From Anabaena lutea FACHB-196 (GTDB taxonomy: Bacteria; Cyanobacteriota; Cyanobacteriia; Cyanobacteriales; Nostocaceae), in assembly GCF_014698305.1 (NCBI RefSeq), contig NZ_JACJST010000009.1:124001-188000 (forward strand): a stretch of 64,000 nucleotides of DNA. The letters run 5' to 3'. Made by a program: the position numbers and the translations under genes. Numbering within the stretch: the stretch's first letter is position 1; every line of letters begins with the position of its first letter. Positions 53,303 through 62,308 of this stretch are shown piece after piece. The notes beneath the pieces were generated by a model. It saw only the letters and a list, made by a program, of their open reading frames with translations, did not search any database and was not told the origin of the DNA.

Positions 53303-54010
53303 TTAAACATTAAGCTTATGAACTTTTTTGATATGTTTTTCTAAATTTTTAACTGAAACGGTTGATTTGCAATGAGGGCAAACAGTAGTTTGTTTCTTTT
53401 TTCTTTCGTTGCTATGGTTAGGTATGCTAACAGGATATATGGGCGTATGTTCTAATCTGATTTGTGTTATTCCATTTTCCCTATATAAGTTGTAATGATG
53501 TTTATATTCCTGTCTAAATAATGCTATGGTTATTCCCATTTTACTTGCTACATTTTCTTCAGTAGCCAATTCATACTTAATATTTATCTGGTTAATTATT
53601 CCAGCAAGAATAAGATGTTTTTGCTGGATGTAATTGAAATCTTCAAAAGCTGTTATTCCCTTATTTTCCTTTTTAAATAAGATATGGCTCTGAATTTTAA
53701 AATTTCTCACATTTTTTTCTTTCTGTCCTTGCCAATATTCTCTCCAACATTTATGTATTTGCCAAGGATATCCTAAACTATCAAATAAGACATGATCTCC
53801 ATATCCGTTAGTATGATAATAAACTAATTCTCCACACCACCAACATTCAGTTTGATAAGTCTTAGAACCAGTGATTTGAGCAACTGATAAACCAGTAGAC
53901 AGGGAATTAGTAGATTTAGAAAGGTTAATGCTTTGTAACCTATTACCATTGCTTCCACCACCAATACACCAACCACATGAGCATGACGGGAAATGGTTAT
54001 AACCTGGCAT
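53303..54010 (-). CDS. Zinc-motif hypothetical protein
   Basis: A 235-residue protein beginning MPGYNHFPSCSCGWCIGG (Cys-rich start), with a second CWWCGELVYYHTNGYGDHVL block near 58-78 ending in a HxxC, and a C-terminal C2H2-like finger CPHCKSTVSVKNLEKHIKKV (about 210-232). The cysteine/histidine sets suggest two or three zinc sites. The central region is basic and helical with an HTH-like segment (EENVASKMGITIALFRQEYK). Possibly a DNA-binding accessory protein. The MPGYN start is the one that matches relatives I recall from Nostoc. Confidence 0.65.
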   Translation of the reverse strand: MPGYNHFPSCSCGWCIGGGSNGNRLQSINLSKSTNSLSTGLSVAQITGSKTYQTECWWCGELVYYHTNGYGDHVLFDSLGYPWQIHKCWREYWQGQKEKNVRNFKIQSHILFKKENKGITAFEDFNYIQQKHLILAGIINQINIKYELATEENVASKMGITIALFRQEYKHHYNLYRENGITQIRLEHTPIYPVSIPNHSNERKKKQTTVCPHCKSTVSVKNLEKHIKKVHKLNV

Positions 54011-54053
54011 AGTTAAGATCAAATAAATATATAGGACTTCTATTCTCTCGCTC

Positions 54054-54166
54054 CTCGTTCCCAGGTTCTACCTGGGAATGCAATCAAGAAGGCTCTGCCT
54101 TCTGCTAACATTAAATATGAGTCAGAGACTCAAAAACTGTATTCCCTGTCAGAGACAGGGAACAAG
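54054..54166. mobile_element. 113-bp copy of the CTCGTTCCCA MITE-like element
   Basis: Left end CTCGTTCCCA at 54054-54063 and right end CAGGGAACAAG to 54166; interior AAGGCTCTGCCTT as in 6656-6764. It begins 4 bases past the LysRS stop (on the - strand), so it may act as 3' end. Confidence 0.75.
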
Positions 54167-54169
54167 TAG

Positions 54170-55747
54170 TTAAACTTCAGCTTTTGACTGATTCAAATTA
54201 ACAACATCTTGCAACCTCGAAATCACAAATGACTTCTCTAAATAAGACAACAAACCACCGGCTTTGGGACCACGTTCTTTATTTAGAAACGATAGATACA
54301 AAGCCTTAAAAGCATTGGCTTGTTGAATTTGCAATTCCTTAGTAGTCGAGAAAATCAAAGTTTGCAATTCTTCAGCTTCCCAGTTAGAAATATTCTGCAA
54401 ATTCTCTACCAGTTTCTGCAAATAAGCAACTTGTTCTTCAGTCAACTCATTCGCTTTTTCTGGGACTTGTTCCAAATAGAGAACTAACTTTTCTTCCTCA
54501 TCTGCATAATCTTGTAACCACAATTGAGCAGCAGCAATTCTTTGATTAACAATTTGCTGATCATACTCAGTTAAAGGCTGTTGACTACGTTGTTTAACCT
54601 CTTCTTGAATATTCAAACGCGGAACTTGCAAAAGTGAAATCAGCGTACTAAAATCAAAAGGTTGGAAAGTTTTAACTTCATCACCTAATTGCGCGTAAAA
54701 TAACGGCATTAATTCTTCAGTTAATTCAGGAGAATTTGAATACTTATTTATTAAAGTATCGTAGTCTCTGAATAAACGAGTAATTGTTTCATAATTTGGC
54801 GCAAAATTGATTACTGATCTTGGCTGAGTTCGCAACATCAAAAAGCGCAGTAATTCAGGAGGAAGTAAAGCAGCAATTTCCTTTGCACTCGAACCAACTC
54901 CTTTAGAAGAACTCATTTTCGTGCCATTCACAAGAATAAATTCATAGGGAGAATGGAAAGGAGGTTGCTTTTGTAAAACCTTGCGAGTTATAGAATTAGC
55001 AACATCTCTAGAACCACCTTTTTGAGAGTGGTCTTTACCTGCCATTTCGATAGTTACACCCAAGACATCCCACTTAGCAACCCATTCCACTTTCCAAGGT
55101 AATTTACCATTACCATCAAAAGGAGAAACCCAGCCAGAATGACCGCAACCTTTTGTATAGTCAGTTGCATCTGGTTTACAAGTGTAAAAAACTTCTGAAC
55201 CGTTGTAATCGGTAGTTACAGTTGTGGCGATTTTGCCACAGTTTTCACAAATAACTTGAAAAGGATACCAATTATTAGGTCGGTCTGCTTTACTTACCTC
55301 TTTATATGCTTCTCTAACCAAGTGAGCATTTTTGAGGAAAGTATCGATGTAAGAATTGAGTTTTCCAGTGCGATATAAATCACGCAAAAAATAAGTTTCT
55401 GGTTTAATTCCTAGATACTCAAAAACTTGAAAAAATTCACCAATGAAATATTTAGCGTAATCACTAGCTGTATCTTCTGGAGAAGGAACATTACACAGAG
55501 GAAAACCCAGATAAGGAGCAAATTTTTCCTGATCTAAATATTTAGGAACCGTATCCAGCGCGTCATAATCATCCACACCGTACAAGAACTTCACGGGCTT
55601 ACCTGCGTGTTTCAAGGCACGGTAAATAACGTCATGGATAACCACACCCCGTAATGAACCTACGTGTACCCTACCGGAGGGAGTTTTGGAATCATTAACT
55701 ACCTGGTAGCCTTGTGCATCAGCAGCGATTTTATCAGCCCAGAACAT
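54170..55747 (-). CDS. lysS: Class I lysyl-tRNA synthetase
   Basis: A 525-residue class I enzyme of archaeal type charging tRNA-Lys. The HIGH-like motif is GRVHVGSLRG (residues 25-34) and the KMSKS-like motif KMSSSKG at about 276-282; Cys pairs CENCG and the CGHSGW region bind zinc in the catalytic domain; a C-terminal helical anticodon domain follows. Most bacteria use the unrelated class II LysRS. Whether the genome also encodes class II cannot be seen here. Confidence 0.93.
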   Translation of the reverse strand: MFWADKIAADAQGYQVVNDSKTPSGRVHVGSLRGVVIHDVIYRALKHAGKPVKFLYGVDDYDALDTVPKYLDQEKFAPYLGFPLCNVPSPEDTASDYAKYFIGEFFQVFEYLGIKPETYFLRDLYRTGKLNSYIDTFLKNAHLVREAYKEVSKADRPNNWYPFQVICENCGKIATTVTTDYNGSEVFYTCKPDATDYTKGCGHSGWVSPFDGNGKLPWKVEWVAKWDVLGVTIEMAGKDHSQKGGSRDVANSITRKVLQKQPPFHSPYEFILVNGTKMSSSKGVGSSAKEIAALLPPELLRFLMLRTQPRSVINFAPNYETITRLFRDYDTLINKYSNSPELTEELMPLFYAQLGDEVKTFQPFDFSTLISLLQVPRLNIQEEVKQRSQQPLTEYDQQIVNQRIAAAQLWLQDYADEEEKLVLYLEQVPEKANELTEEQVAYLQKLVENLQNISNWEAEELQTLIFSTTKELQIQQANAFKALYLSFLNKERGPKAGGLLSYLEKSFVISRLQDVVNLNQSKAEV

Positions 55748-55787
55748 TTGACATCTATATTTTTGACGATGCCTTATATTCTAACTC

Positions 55788-56666
55788 TTACAAGGTTTTC
55801 ATCAACTCTAAACACTTGTGCATTTGTTGGTGCATTGTTTGGGTGTCAGCATGAAAGCGTCTACCATGTCCTGGTAACACCCACTCAAAGGAGTAATTAG
55901 CCAATTTAGCCATTGATTTTATCTGTTCTGGCCAGGAATACCAGCAAACATGACGGAATGCTATCAACTGATGTAAGTCATCTGACCATGCGAGATGGTC
56001 ACCAGAAAAGAGAAATTTGTTTTTATAGAGTAAAACGGTGTGTCCTTTGGTGTGACCGGGAACGGGGATGATTAATAAATCTGAAGTTAATGGAAATGGT
56101 TCTGAACCAGTAAGCTTAATTTCCACATTCTCTGTATCTGAAGAAATCTCATCTTCATGGAGGATACGTTGACAGTGAAAATGGTCAGCAAATTTTTGAT
56201 GGTCTGCAACATCATCTCTATGAGTCAGGTACATATAACTAATCTTACCGAACTCTTCGAGACGCTTAACTAAAGGTGGGGTGAAGCGAGGAGAATCTAC
56301 TAAAATGTTACCTTCGGGAAGTTGAATTAAATAACTAGCAGCACCATAAGAGTTTTCTGAATGATAGCCACAATGGTAAATATTTTCAGCAACTAAAATG
56401 GGGAAACTTTGTTGAGCAAGTTTAATATCTTTGGGTTTTTCAACTGTACCAATGGAACTGGTAGGACAAGCTAAAAGTGCTTGAAGTGCGGCTAATCTTT
56501 CGGTTTCGTTTGTTGGTTGATGGTAAACTGCTGATTGTTCATCTACACGATGAAATATTTCGGGGGTCATCCAACGACAGGTATCACAATCAATGCAGGT
56601 GGTATCAACGTAAAACTCGCCGTTGATATTTTGAGGACGACGTTGGTTTAAATGAGCCATATTCAA
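55788..56666 (-). CDS. MBL-fold hydrolase with ferredoxin-like N-terminal part
   Basis: A 292-residue protein. The start has YVDTTCIDCDTCRWMTPEIFHRVDEQSAVYHQPT, a 4Fe-4S ferredoxin-like half with the CIDCDTC block (and a possible fourth Cys in TCRW region), typical of a known cyanobacterial fusion. A metallo-beta-lactamase domain follows: THRDDVADHQKF (HxxDxxDH-like), then GHTKGHTVLLY and FSGDHLAWS. Probably binds two metals and an iron-sulfur centre; substrate unknown. Confidence 0.87.
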   Translation of the reverse strand: MNMAHLNQRRPQNINGEFYVDTTCIDCDTCRWMTPEIFHRVDEQSAVYHQPTNETERLAALQALLACPTSSIGTVEKPKDIKLAQQSFPILVAENIYHCGYHSENSYGAASYLIQLPEGNILVDSPRFTPPLVKRLEEFGKISYMYLTHRDDVADHQKFADHFHCQRILHEDEISSDTENVEIKLTGSEPFPLTSDLLIIPVPGHTKGHTVLLYKNKFLFSGDHLAWSDDLHQLIAFRHVCWYSWPEQIKSMAKLANYSFEWVLPGHGRRFHADTQTMHQQMHKCLELMKTL

Positions 56667-56962
56667 ACCTCTGCTGAGAGAGAAATTTTATATCTCTAAT
56701 TTAGCAAAGTTTAACCAAATACCGTGGGTTTAAGTCCCCCGGTTTTATAACCGGTAAGTTTTGTGTTGGGGTTAAATCCCCATTACAAAACTTAATTACG
56801 AATTACGAATTACGAATTATTTAACTATTAATTTGATTGACAAAAATATCATAAGTCTAAATTCAGAATTGGCGATGTATTTACTGCTTTCAAAGCCGCT
56901 TTAGACCTGATTTAGGTTTAATGGTTGTTTAAGTCTCACTATTGATTATTGGAACCTAATGA
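56667..56962. repeat. Inverted dispersed repeat (GGGGATTTAAACCCC type)
   Basis: The stretch at about 56711-56790 is an inverted copy of 62090-62150 (AAGTTTTGTGTTGGGG, AAATCCCC). Also AATTACGAATT units at 56797-56818. No gene is seen in this 296-bp gap. Confidence 0.6.
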
Positions 56963-57226
56963 TCAAGAGCCATTAAAATATCCTTTAATTGAACGGTGGA
57001 ATAAGCGACAAGGCCAGCAAAAAGATCCACAAATACTTACTGAGGCTATAGCGGCAATAACTCGCCAACTGTGATTACGTGGAGTACCAGATTCTGAGGT
57101 ATTGTCTTCTGTATCTTGATTTAGCTCTGGCACTGAATTAGAAAGCTGACTGACTGTACTAACCCCTTCAATTGCCGCTCCCATTAGATAAGCTACCAGG
57201 GCAATACTTAGCCAGTGATTTATCAT
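56963..57226 (-). CDS. Small membrane-associated hypothetical protein
   Basis: An 87-residue protein with two hydrophobic segments (HWLSIALVAYLMGAAIEG; VIAAIASVSICGSFCWPC) and an acidic middle. No Shine-Dalgarno is clear and I do not recognise the family, so coding is uncertain. It lies between MBL and the 57287 gene on the same strand. Confidence 0.35.
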   Translation of the reverse strand: MINHWLSIALVAYLMGAAIEGVSTVSQLSNSVPELNQDTEDNTSESGTPRNHSWRVIAAIASVSICGSFCWPCRLFHRSIKGYFNGS

Positions 57227-57286
57227 TTTGTACTGATTTAATTTTGAGAACCTATTCGGCTATGAGTATTCATTCAATTTATCATG

Positions 57287-57523
57287 CTACTGATGACCTT
57301 GCCCAAGAGATAGTCGCCCTTCAGCAGTATCACGAATTAGGGGCAGCTTGGATTCAATATAAGTATTAATACTATTATCTGTCTGTATATCCAGACCTTG
57401 CTTGGCTGTTAATTGCTGGAGGAGCAATTGTACTAATGCGGCATCGTCAAACTGGAGTAAGGTGCTGACTTGGGTTGATTCGATTACAGCCCAGAGTTGT
57501 CGCATCAATTTAGTAGTTATCAT
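57287..57523 (-). CDS. Small Nostocales protein
   Basis: A 78-residue acidic helical protein (MITTKLMRQLWAVIESTQVS, LPLIRDTAEGRLSLGQ). The LMRQLW.VIE and LIRD patterns recur in small proteins I recall from Nostocales genomes; the function is unknown. Start ATG has weak upstream ribosome binding. Likely real. Confidence 0.55.
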   Translation of the reverse strand: MITTKLMRQLWAVIESTQVSTLLQFDDAALVQLLLQQLTAKQGLDIQTDNSINTYIESKLPLIRDTAEGRLSLGQGHQ

Positions 57524-57753
57524 GAGGTTAAAATTATTTAATATTTTCTTTATATTCTCATACTTTTACAATTCTGGCTGAGTTTTTGTTTCAGGCTTGA
57601 TAAATCGACACAAATCCAGTGATTGGAAGCTTCCCTGGCCACAAGCAGAACCAATGCTTATGAGTATTTTCGTAATCAATATGTATTAATTCGCATCAAT
57701 AAACTAGATTTATCTAGCCCCTGACTTTTAGTCAGAGGGCAATTTACTACTGA
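57524..57753. other. Intergenic region with hairpin
   Basis: Near-perfect hairpin GCCCCTGACT / AGTCAGAGGGC (57717-57740) and a second small one next to it (CTAGAT/ATCTAG, 57703-57716). On the - strand these follow the pseudogene stop at 57754 and could end its transcript. No gene is seen. Confidence 0.45.
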
Positions 57754-58233
57754 CTAAGAATCGCCTCTAGCCGCTTTATTCCGAGCCAGCTAATGTTCAA
57801 TTTCACTTCGTTCATAATCTTGCGCACCGAAACTCCTTTTAAGTGGTTCATTACCTAATTTTTCACCAGCCCCTTTTAGCATATTGATCGGATTTTTCTA
57901 CCTGCTTCCAGTTCCCAAATTTTTAGGAATTACTTCACCTGCTCCTTTACGACTTTCGATATAGTCTTCTTCAGTTGTTGGTGTTATGTAGACTTTTTGT
58001 TTATGTCGCTCTTGAGTCGAGTAGTAAGGTTTAAAAGGCTCATTTATTGCTATTCTCCGCTGTTTTATAGAATAAAACGGCTTAGTCATTTCTATTTTAT
58101 GAGTTTTTTCTGAATAAAAACCATCCGCATGAACTGATAGCATAGGTAAACCCATCAGCCAGATTAAACCAGCCAGCATGAAGAGGGAAATTGTTCGGGA
58201 TATTTGATTCAACACTCTTTTAATTGCCAACAT
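57754..58233 (-). pseudogene. Exported small protein gene split by two in-frame TAG codons
   Basis: The ATG at 58233 (GAGGAA about 10 bases upstream) begins a 111-residue product with a membrane/signal segment (SLFMLAGLIWLMGLPMLSVH) and ends TAG at 57898-57900. In the same frame the sequence continues KNPINMLKGAGEKLGNEPLK through QDYERSEIEH to a second TAG (57790-57792), then LARNKAARGDS and a final TAG (57754-57756). The continuous text, about 157 codons, looks like one protein whose relatives I recall (GAGE.LG ... RNKAARGDS). Two CAG or GAG to TAG changes would explain it. Readthrough is possible but not needed. Confidence 0.65.
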
Positions 58234-58536
58234 TGGAGAAATTTCCTCGTAGGTATTTCACAAATATCTAAACCTTAAAAAAAAATTGTTCATGTAACTT
58301 CTTCCTTTGGTTTAGTTAAGTGTCTATAAAAAGTAAGGTTGACAACTCTACATTTTACTTTGATGAGATTAGCTATTTTCAATTATGCAGAGAACAGGTT
58401 GATTCTATGAGTAAAACAATAGTTCTTGGTATCAATTTAATCACATATCTCTGAGGCAAAAATTTATAACTAAGTTTAAAAGAAATAATGTTAGTATCAT
58501 AAAATACTATTTTTTGATTGACTATTAACAATAACC
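58234..58536. other. Intergenic region upstream of the acyl-CoA ligase
   Basis: 303 bp, AT-rich; promoters for the pseudogene (-) and the ligase (+) must be here. No distinct box, repeat or hairpin is clear. Confidence 0.45.
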
Positions 58537-60138
58537 ATGAATTCCACAGCAGTTTATCACCGTATTCTCACACCCCTCACCTTTATTGAACGCAACGCCA
58601 AAGTCTACCGTGACAAAGTAGCTATTATCTATGGACAGCAACATTTCACCTATAGTCAATTTGCAGCCCGTATCAATTGTCTAGCCTCAGCTTTACGTCA
58701 TGCGGGAATGGAAACAGGGGAACGTGTAGCATTTTTTTCCTTCAACACTCCTCAAATGCTAGAAGCCCATTTTGCTGTACCTCTAGCGGGAGGTGTTTTA
58801 GTGTCTATTAATACTCGTTTAGCACCTGAAGAAGTCGCTTACATCCTTAATGATAGCGGAGCAAAATTCTTATTTGTCGATACAGAATTAGCAGATATAA
58901 TTCGCCCTGTTCAAAATATATTAAAAACAGTCAAACATATTATTAATATTAGTGATATAGAAGGCTTTACACCCTTAGGAGGAGAAGATTATGAAGCATT
59001 TTTACAAACTGGGGATTCTGAATCTTTGCCTTGGGTAATTAGGGATGAGATGGAGACAATTTCCATTAATTACACAAGTGGAACTTCCGGCTATCCCAAA
59101 GGTGTAATGTATTCCCATAGAGGTGCATATCTTAGTACATTAGGAGAAATAATTGAGACAAACTTAACTCCTAACTCAGTTTATCTTTGGACTTTACCAA
59201 TGTTTCATTGTAACGGCTGGTGTTTCCCTTGGGCGGTGACAGCTATTGGTGGAACGCATATTTGTTTACGGAAATTCCACCCTGGAAAAGTTTGGCAGAT
59301 AATTGCACAAGAAAAAGTAACTCACTTTAATGCAGCACCAGTTGTGTTAATTTCTCTCCTCAACTATCGAGAACGTCCGCCAAGTTTAGAACAACCTATC
59401 ACTATTACCACCGCAGGCGCACCACCATCACCTACATTAATAGAAAAGTTCACTTCTATTGGTGCAAAAATTATTCACGTTTATGGTTTAACGGAAGTTT
59501 ATGGCCCTTATACAGTCTGTGCATACCAATCAGATTGGGATAATTTAAACAACGAAGCAAAAGGAAAATTATTAGCTCGTCAAGGTGTACCTTATATTAG
59601 TGGAGATGGGTTGCGGGTAGTAGATAAAAATATGAATGATATCCCGGCTGACGGAAAAACAATGGGGGAAGTGATTATGCAAGGAAATATGGTAATGACA
59701 GGTTATTATGACGACCCTGATAGTACAGGACGGGCTTTTCGTGGGGGATGGTTTCACAGTGGTGATTTAGCAGTAATGCACCCTGATGGTTATATTGAAA
59801 TCCGCGACAGAATGAAAGATATCATTATCACTAATGGCGAAAATGTATCTAGTATTGAAGTAGAACAATGTCTTTATCGTCATGAAGCAGTATTAGAATG
59901 TGCTGTAATTTCTGTACCTCATAAAAAACGAGGTGAAGCGCCTAAAGCTTTTGTCACTCTTAAAGAAGATATGCAAGTCACTGAACAAGAATTAATCCAA
60001 TTTTGTCGTAGTCAGATAGCTGCTTTTAAATGTCCAACAGCTATCGAATTTACTACTCTTCCTAAAACTAGTACGGGTAAAATTCAAAAATATATTTTGC
60101 GAGATAAAGAATGGGTAGGCTATGACAGAAAAATTTAA
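58537..60138 (+). CDS. AMP-dependent acyl-CoA ligase
   Basis: A 533-residue adenylate-forming enzyme: NYTSGTSGYPKGVMYSHRG (P-loop-like, about 178-196), VYGLTEVYGPYTV (motif around 315), GWFHSGDLAVMHPDGYIEIRD and RMKDIIITNGENVSS (Gly hinge and CoA region), and the catalytic Lys near the C terminus in KTSTGKIQKYILR. It activates a medium- or long-chain acid, or a methylthio-propionate-like one, to CoA ester. Specificity cannot be told. No operon partners are evident. Confidence 0.93.
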   Translation: MNSTAVYHRILTPLTFIERNAKVYRDKVAIIYGQQHFTYSQFAARINCLASALRHAGMETGERVAFFSFNTPQMLEAHFAVPLAGGVLVSINTRLAPEEVAYILNDSGAKFLFVDTELADIIRPVQNILKTVKHIINISDIEGFTPLGGEDYEAFLQTGDSESLPWVIRDEMETISINYTSGTSGYPKGVMYSHRGAYLSTLGEIIETNLTPNSVYLWTLPMFHCNGWCFPWAVTAIGGTHICLRKFHPGKVWQIIAQEKVTHFNAAPVVLISLLNYRERPPSLEQPITITTAGAPPSPTLIEKFTSIGAKIIHVYGLTEVYGPYTVCAYQSDWDNLNNEAKGKLLARQGVPYISGDGLRVVDKNMNDIPADGKTMGEVIMQGNMVMTGYYDDPDSTGRAFRGGWFHSGDLAVMHPDGYIEIRDRMKDIIITNGENVSSIEVEQCLYRHEAVLECAVISVPHKKRGEAPKAFVTLKEDMQVTEQELIQFCRSQIAAFKCPTAIEFTTLPKTSTGKIQKYILRDKEWVGYDRKI

Positions 60139-60272
60139 GGTGCTTAATGATAAGTGGCAGTTTTATCACAGCATAAAGTAAAATTTCTTTGATAGATGTG
60201 TTGGTCTATAACGCCGTTATCAGTTTAGAAAAGCTGGCTGATTAAATATAATATAATAGCTTGGAGGTAAGT

Positions 60273-61079
60273 ATGTTAGGTGCAATTGCAGGCGATATCA
60301 TTGGTTCTGTTTATGAGTTTCATAACATTCAAACTAAGGATTTCCAACTTTTTAACGATCAATGTCATTTCACAGATGACACAGTATTAACTGTTGCGGT
60401 TGCAGAAGTAATTCTCAATGCAGATACATTTCCCGACAATACTAAATATATTGACAAATTTCAATATATTGAAACCTTCCAATCTTACTACCATGAATAT
60501 CCTTATGCTGGTTATGGCGGTAATTTTATGCTGTGGGCAAATTCTAGTAGCACCGAACCCTACAATAGTTGGGGTAATGGTTCTGCCATGCGCGTTAGTC
60601 CTGTAGCATCTGCGTTTGATAACCTTGATATCGTGATAGAAGAAGCCAGACACAGTGCGGAAGTCACTCATAACCATTCTGAAGGAATCAAAGGCGCACA
60701 AGCAACAGCAGCATCTATATTTTTAGCTCGTACAGAGAAGAATAAAACTGTCATCAAATCCTATATCCAAGATACTTTTGGCTATAATTTAGAGCCAACT
60801 ATAGACGAAATTAGACCAAATTATAAATTTGATGTTTCTTGTCAAGGTTCTGTTCCCCAAGCAATTATTGCTTTTTTAGAATCAACTGATTTTGAAGATG
60901 CTATTCGTAATGCTATTTCTATTGGTGGGGACAGTGACACTATTGCTTGTATTACAGGTGGTATTGCCGAGGCATTTTATGGCGGTGTTCCAGAAGATAT
61001 TGCCGAATGGATATTTACTAAATTAGATGATAATCTTTGGAATGTTACTGACAAATTCATGTCTCAATACTATGCTTAA
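60273..61079 (+). CDS. ADP-ribosylglycohydrolase family protein
   Basis: A 268-residue DraG-like hydrolase with a full metal set: AGDIIGSVYEFHN at the start, FTDDTVLTVAVAE (about 35), NGSAMRVSPVA, the HNHSEGIKGAQATA helix and GGDSDTIACITGGIAEA near the end. It removes ADP-ribose from proteins or small molecules. The ATG at 60273 (GGAGG 6 bases upstream) is chosen over a TTG four codons earlier. No ADP-ribosyltransferase gene is near. Confidence 0.92.
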   Translation: MLGAIAGDIIGSVYEFHNIQTKDFQLFNDQCHFTDDTVLTVAVAEVILNADTFPDNTKYIDKFQYIETFQSYYHEYPYAGYGGNFMLWANSSSTEPYNSWGNGSAMRVSPVASAFDNLDIVIEEARHSAEVTHNHSEGIKGAQATAASIFLARTEKNKTVIKSYIQDTFGYNLEPTIDEIRPNYKFDVSCQGSVPQAIIAFLESTDFEDAIRNAISIGGDSDTIACITGGIAEAFYGGVPEDIAEWIFTKLDDNLWNVTDKFMSQYYA

Positions 61080-61159
61080 GATAGCAGAATTAATACGGTT
61101 GTAGTAATCTGTAAATTCTGCCATGACACTAAAATTGTATTATCCAAAACCTTGCTGCT

Positions 61160-61894
61160 ATGTCCATCTCCCAAGATTTTGAACTACCAAAAGATGTAAT
61201 ATTTCCAACTGGAGATTTATATAATGATGAACCACCATTGGATTTTGAACTGCCAAAAGATGTAATATTTCCGACTGGAGATTTATATAGTGATGAACCA
61301 CCATTGGAAAGCGATTCACATTTGCGCCAGATCATTCTACTCATCCAATGTTTAGAATTGTGGTGGGGAAACCGCAATGATTTTTACGCTTCTGGTAATT
61401 CGACTATTTACTACAGTCCACGTCAATATAAATCAGAAGACTTTCGTGGCCCTGATTTTTTTGTGGTGCGAAATGCTGAACGACGACCTCGCAAAAGTTG
61501 GGTTGTTTGGCAAGAAGATGGTAGATATCCCCATATTATTGTAGAACTGATTTCCGATTTAACAGCATCAGTGGATAAGGGTTTCAAAAAACAAATTTAC
61601 CAAGATATATTTCGCACTCCTGAATATTTTTGGTTTGACCCCAGTAATTTAGAATTTGCTGGGTTTATTTTAGTTGGTGGTACTTATCAACCTATAGAAA
61701 TTAACTCCCAAGGTTGGTTATGGAGTCAGCAGCTAAGTTTATATTTAGGTATTCATGAAAATAAATTGCGTTATTTTACAGATGAAGGATTGATAATCCT
61801 TACACCTGAAGAATTTGCGGAACAAGAAAAACAAAAATCTGAACGTCTAGGAGCCAAACTGCGAGAATTAGGAATCGACCCAGATACGATTTAA
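61160..61894 (+). CDS. Uma2 family endonuclease-like protein with duplicated N terminus
   Basis: A 244-residue protein. Residues 5-48 are two near-identical 22-residue copies (FELPKDVIFPTGDLY then N/SDEPPL). The Uma2 core follows: GPDFFVVRNAERRPRKSWVVWQEDG, PHIIVELISD (catalytic Glu), and TPEYFWFDPSNLEFAGF. A charged C-terminal helix ends it (EFAEQEKQKSERLGAKLREL). Nuclease role predicted only. Confidence 0.85.
   Translation: MSISQDFELPKDVIFPTGDLYNDEPPLDFELPKDVIFPTGDLYSDEPPLESDSHLRQIILLIQCLELWWGNRNDFYASGNSTIYYSPRQYKSEDFRGPDFFVVRNAERRPRKSWVVWQEDGRYPHIIVELISDLTASVDKGFKKQIYQDIFRTPEYFWFDPSNLEFAGFILVGGTYQPIEINSQGWLWSQQLSLYLGIHENKLRYFTDEGLIILTPEEFAEQEKQKSERLGAKLRELGIDPDTI
61169..61305 (+). repeat. 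66-bp tandem duplication in the Uma2 gene
   Basis: The 5' end holds two near-identical 66-bp units in frame (about 61173-61238 and 61239-61304), explaining the repeated FELPKDVIFP segments. Confidence 0.85.
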
Positions 61895-62308
61895 AATAAT
61901 TCGTAATAGTGCCTACGGCAGGCTACCGCCAACGTAATTCGTAATTCGTAATTACAGCAGATTGCAGATCAATGAGGTACAGAATCAAAATTGAAACCTA
62001 GACACCAAGCCAGTTTTACTCCTGACTCCTGAACCGGAGGTCTGCGAAGCGTCTCCTGACTCCTGAATTCTGCTGTAAGTTTTGCAACGGGGATTTAGAC
62101 CCCGACACAAAACTTGCTGCCTGTAGAGGCAGGGGAATTAAACCCCCAGCATTGGTTAATTAGGAAAGAGTGGGTGGGAAAATCCTGCCCCTAAAAATTA
62201 AATACCTCAGCATTAAATACCTCAGCCAAATTAATTATACATTTTGCCAAAAAATAAGAATCTCTGTATTGCTTTACTATTCCCTATTCCCTATACCCTC
62301 TCCTAAAT
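61895..62308. repeat. Intergenic region with several dispersed repeats
   Basis: No gene is seen in 414 bp. It contains AATTCGTAATT units (about 61898-61950), a CTGACTC heptamer remnant (62015-62065), the GGGGATTTAGACCCC-type repeat (62090-62150, inverted to 56711-56790), a 12-bp direct repeat AAATACCTCAGC, and a partial left half of the MITE-like element (about 62214-62300) that ends at the next start codon. Confidence 0.7.

Noticed and set aside
57172-57369. + strand frame between the two small - strand genes
   Set aside because: It overlaps both on the opposite strand, lacks a ribosome site and looks like chance.
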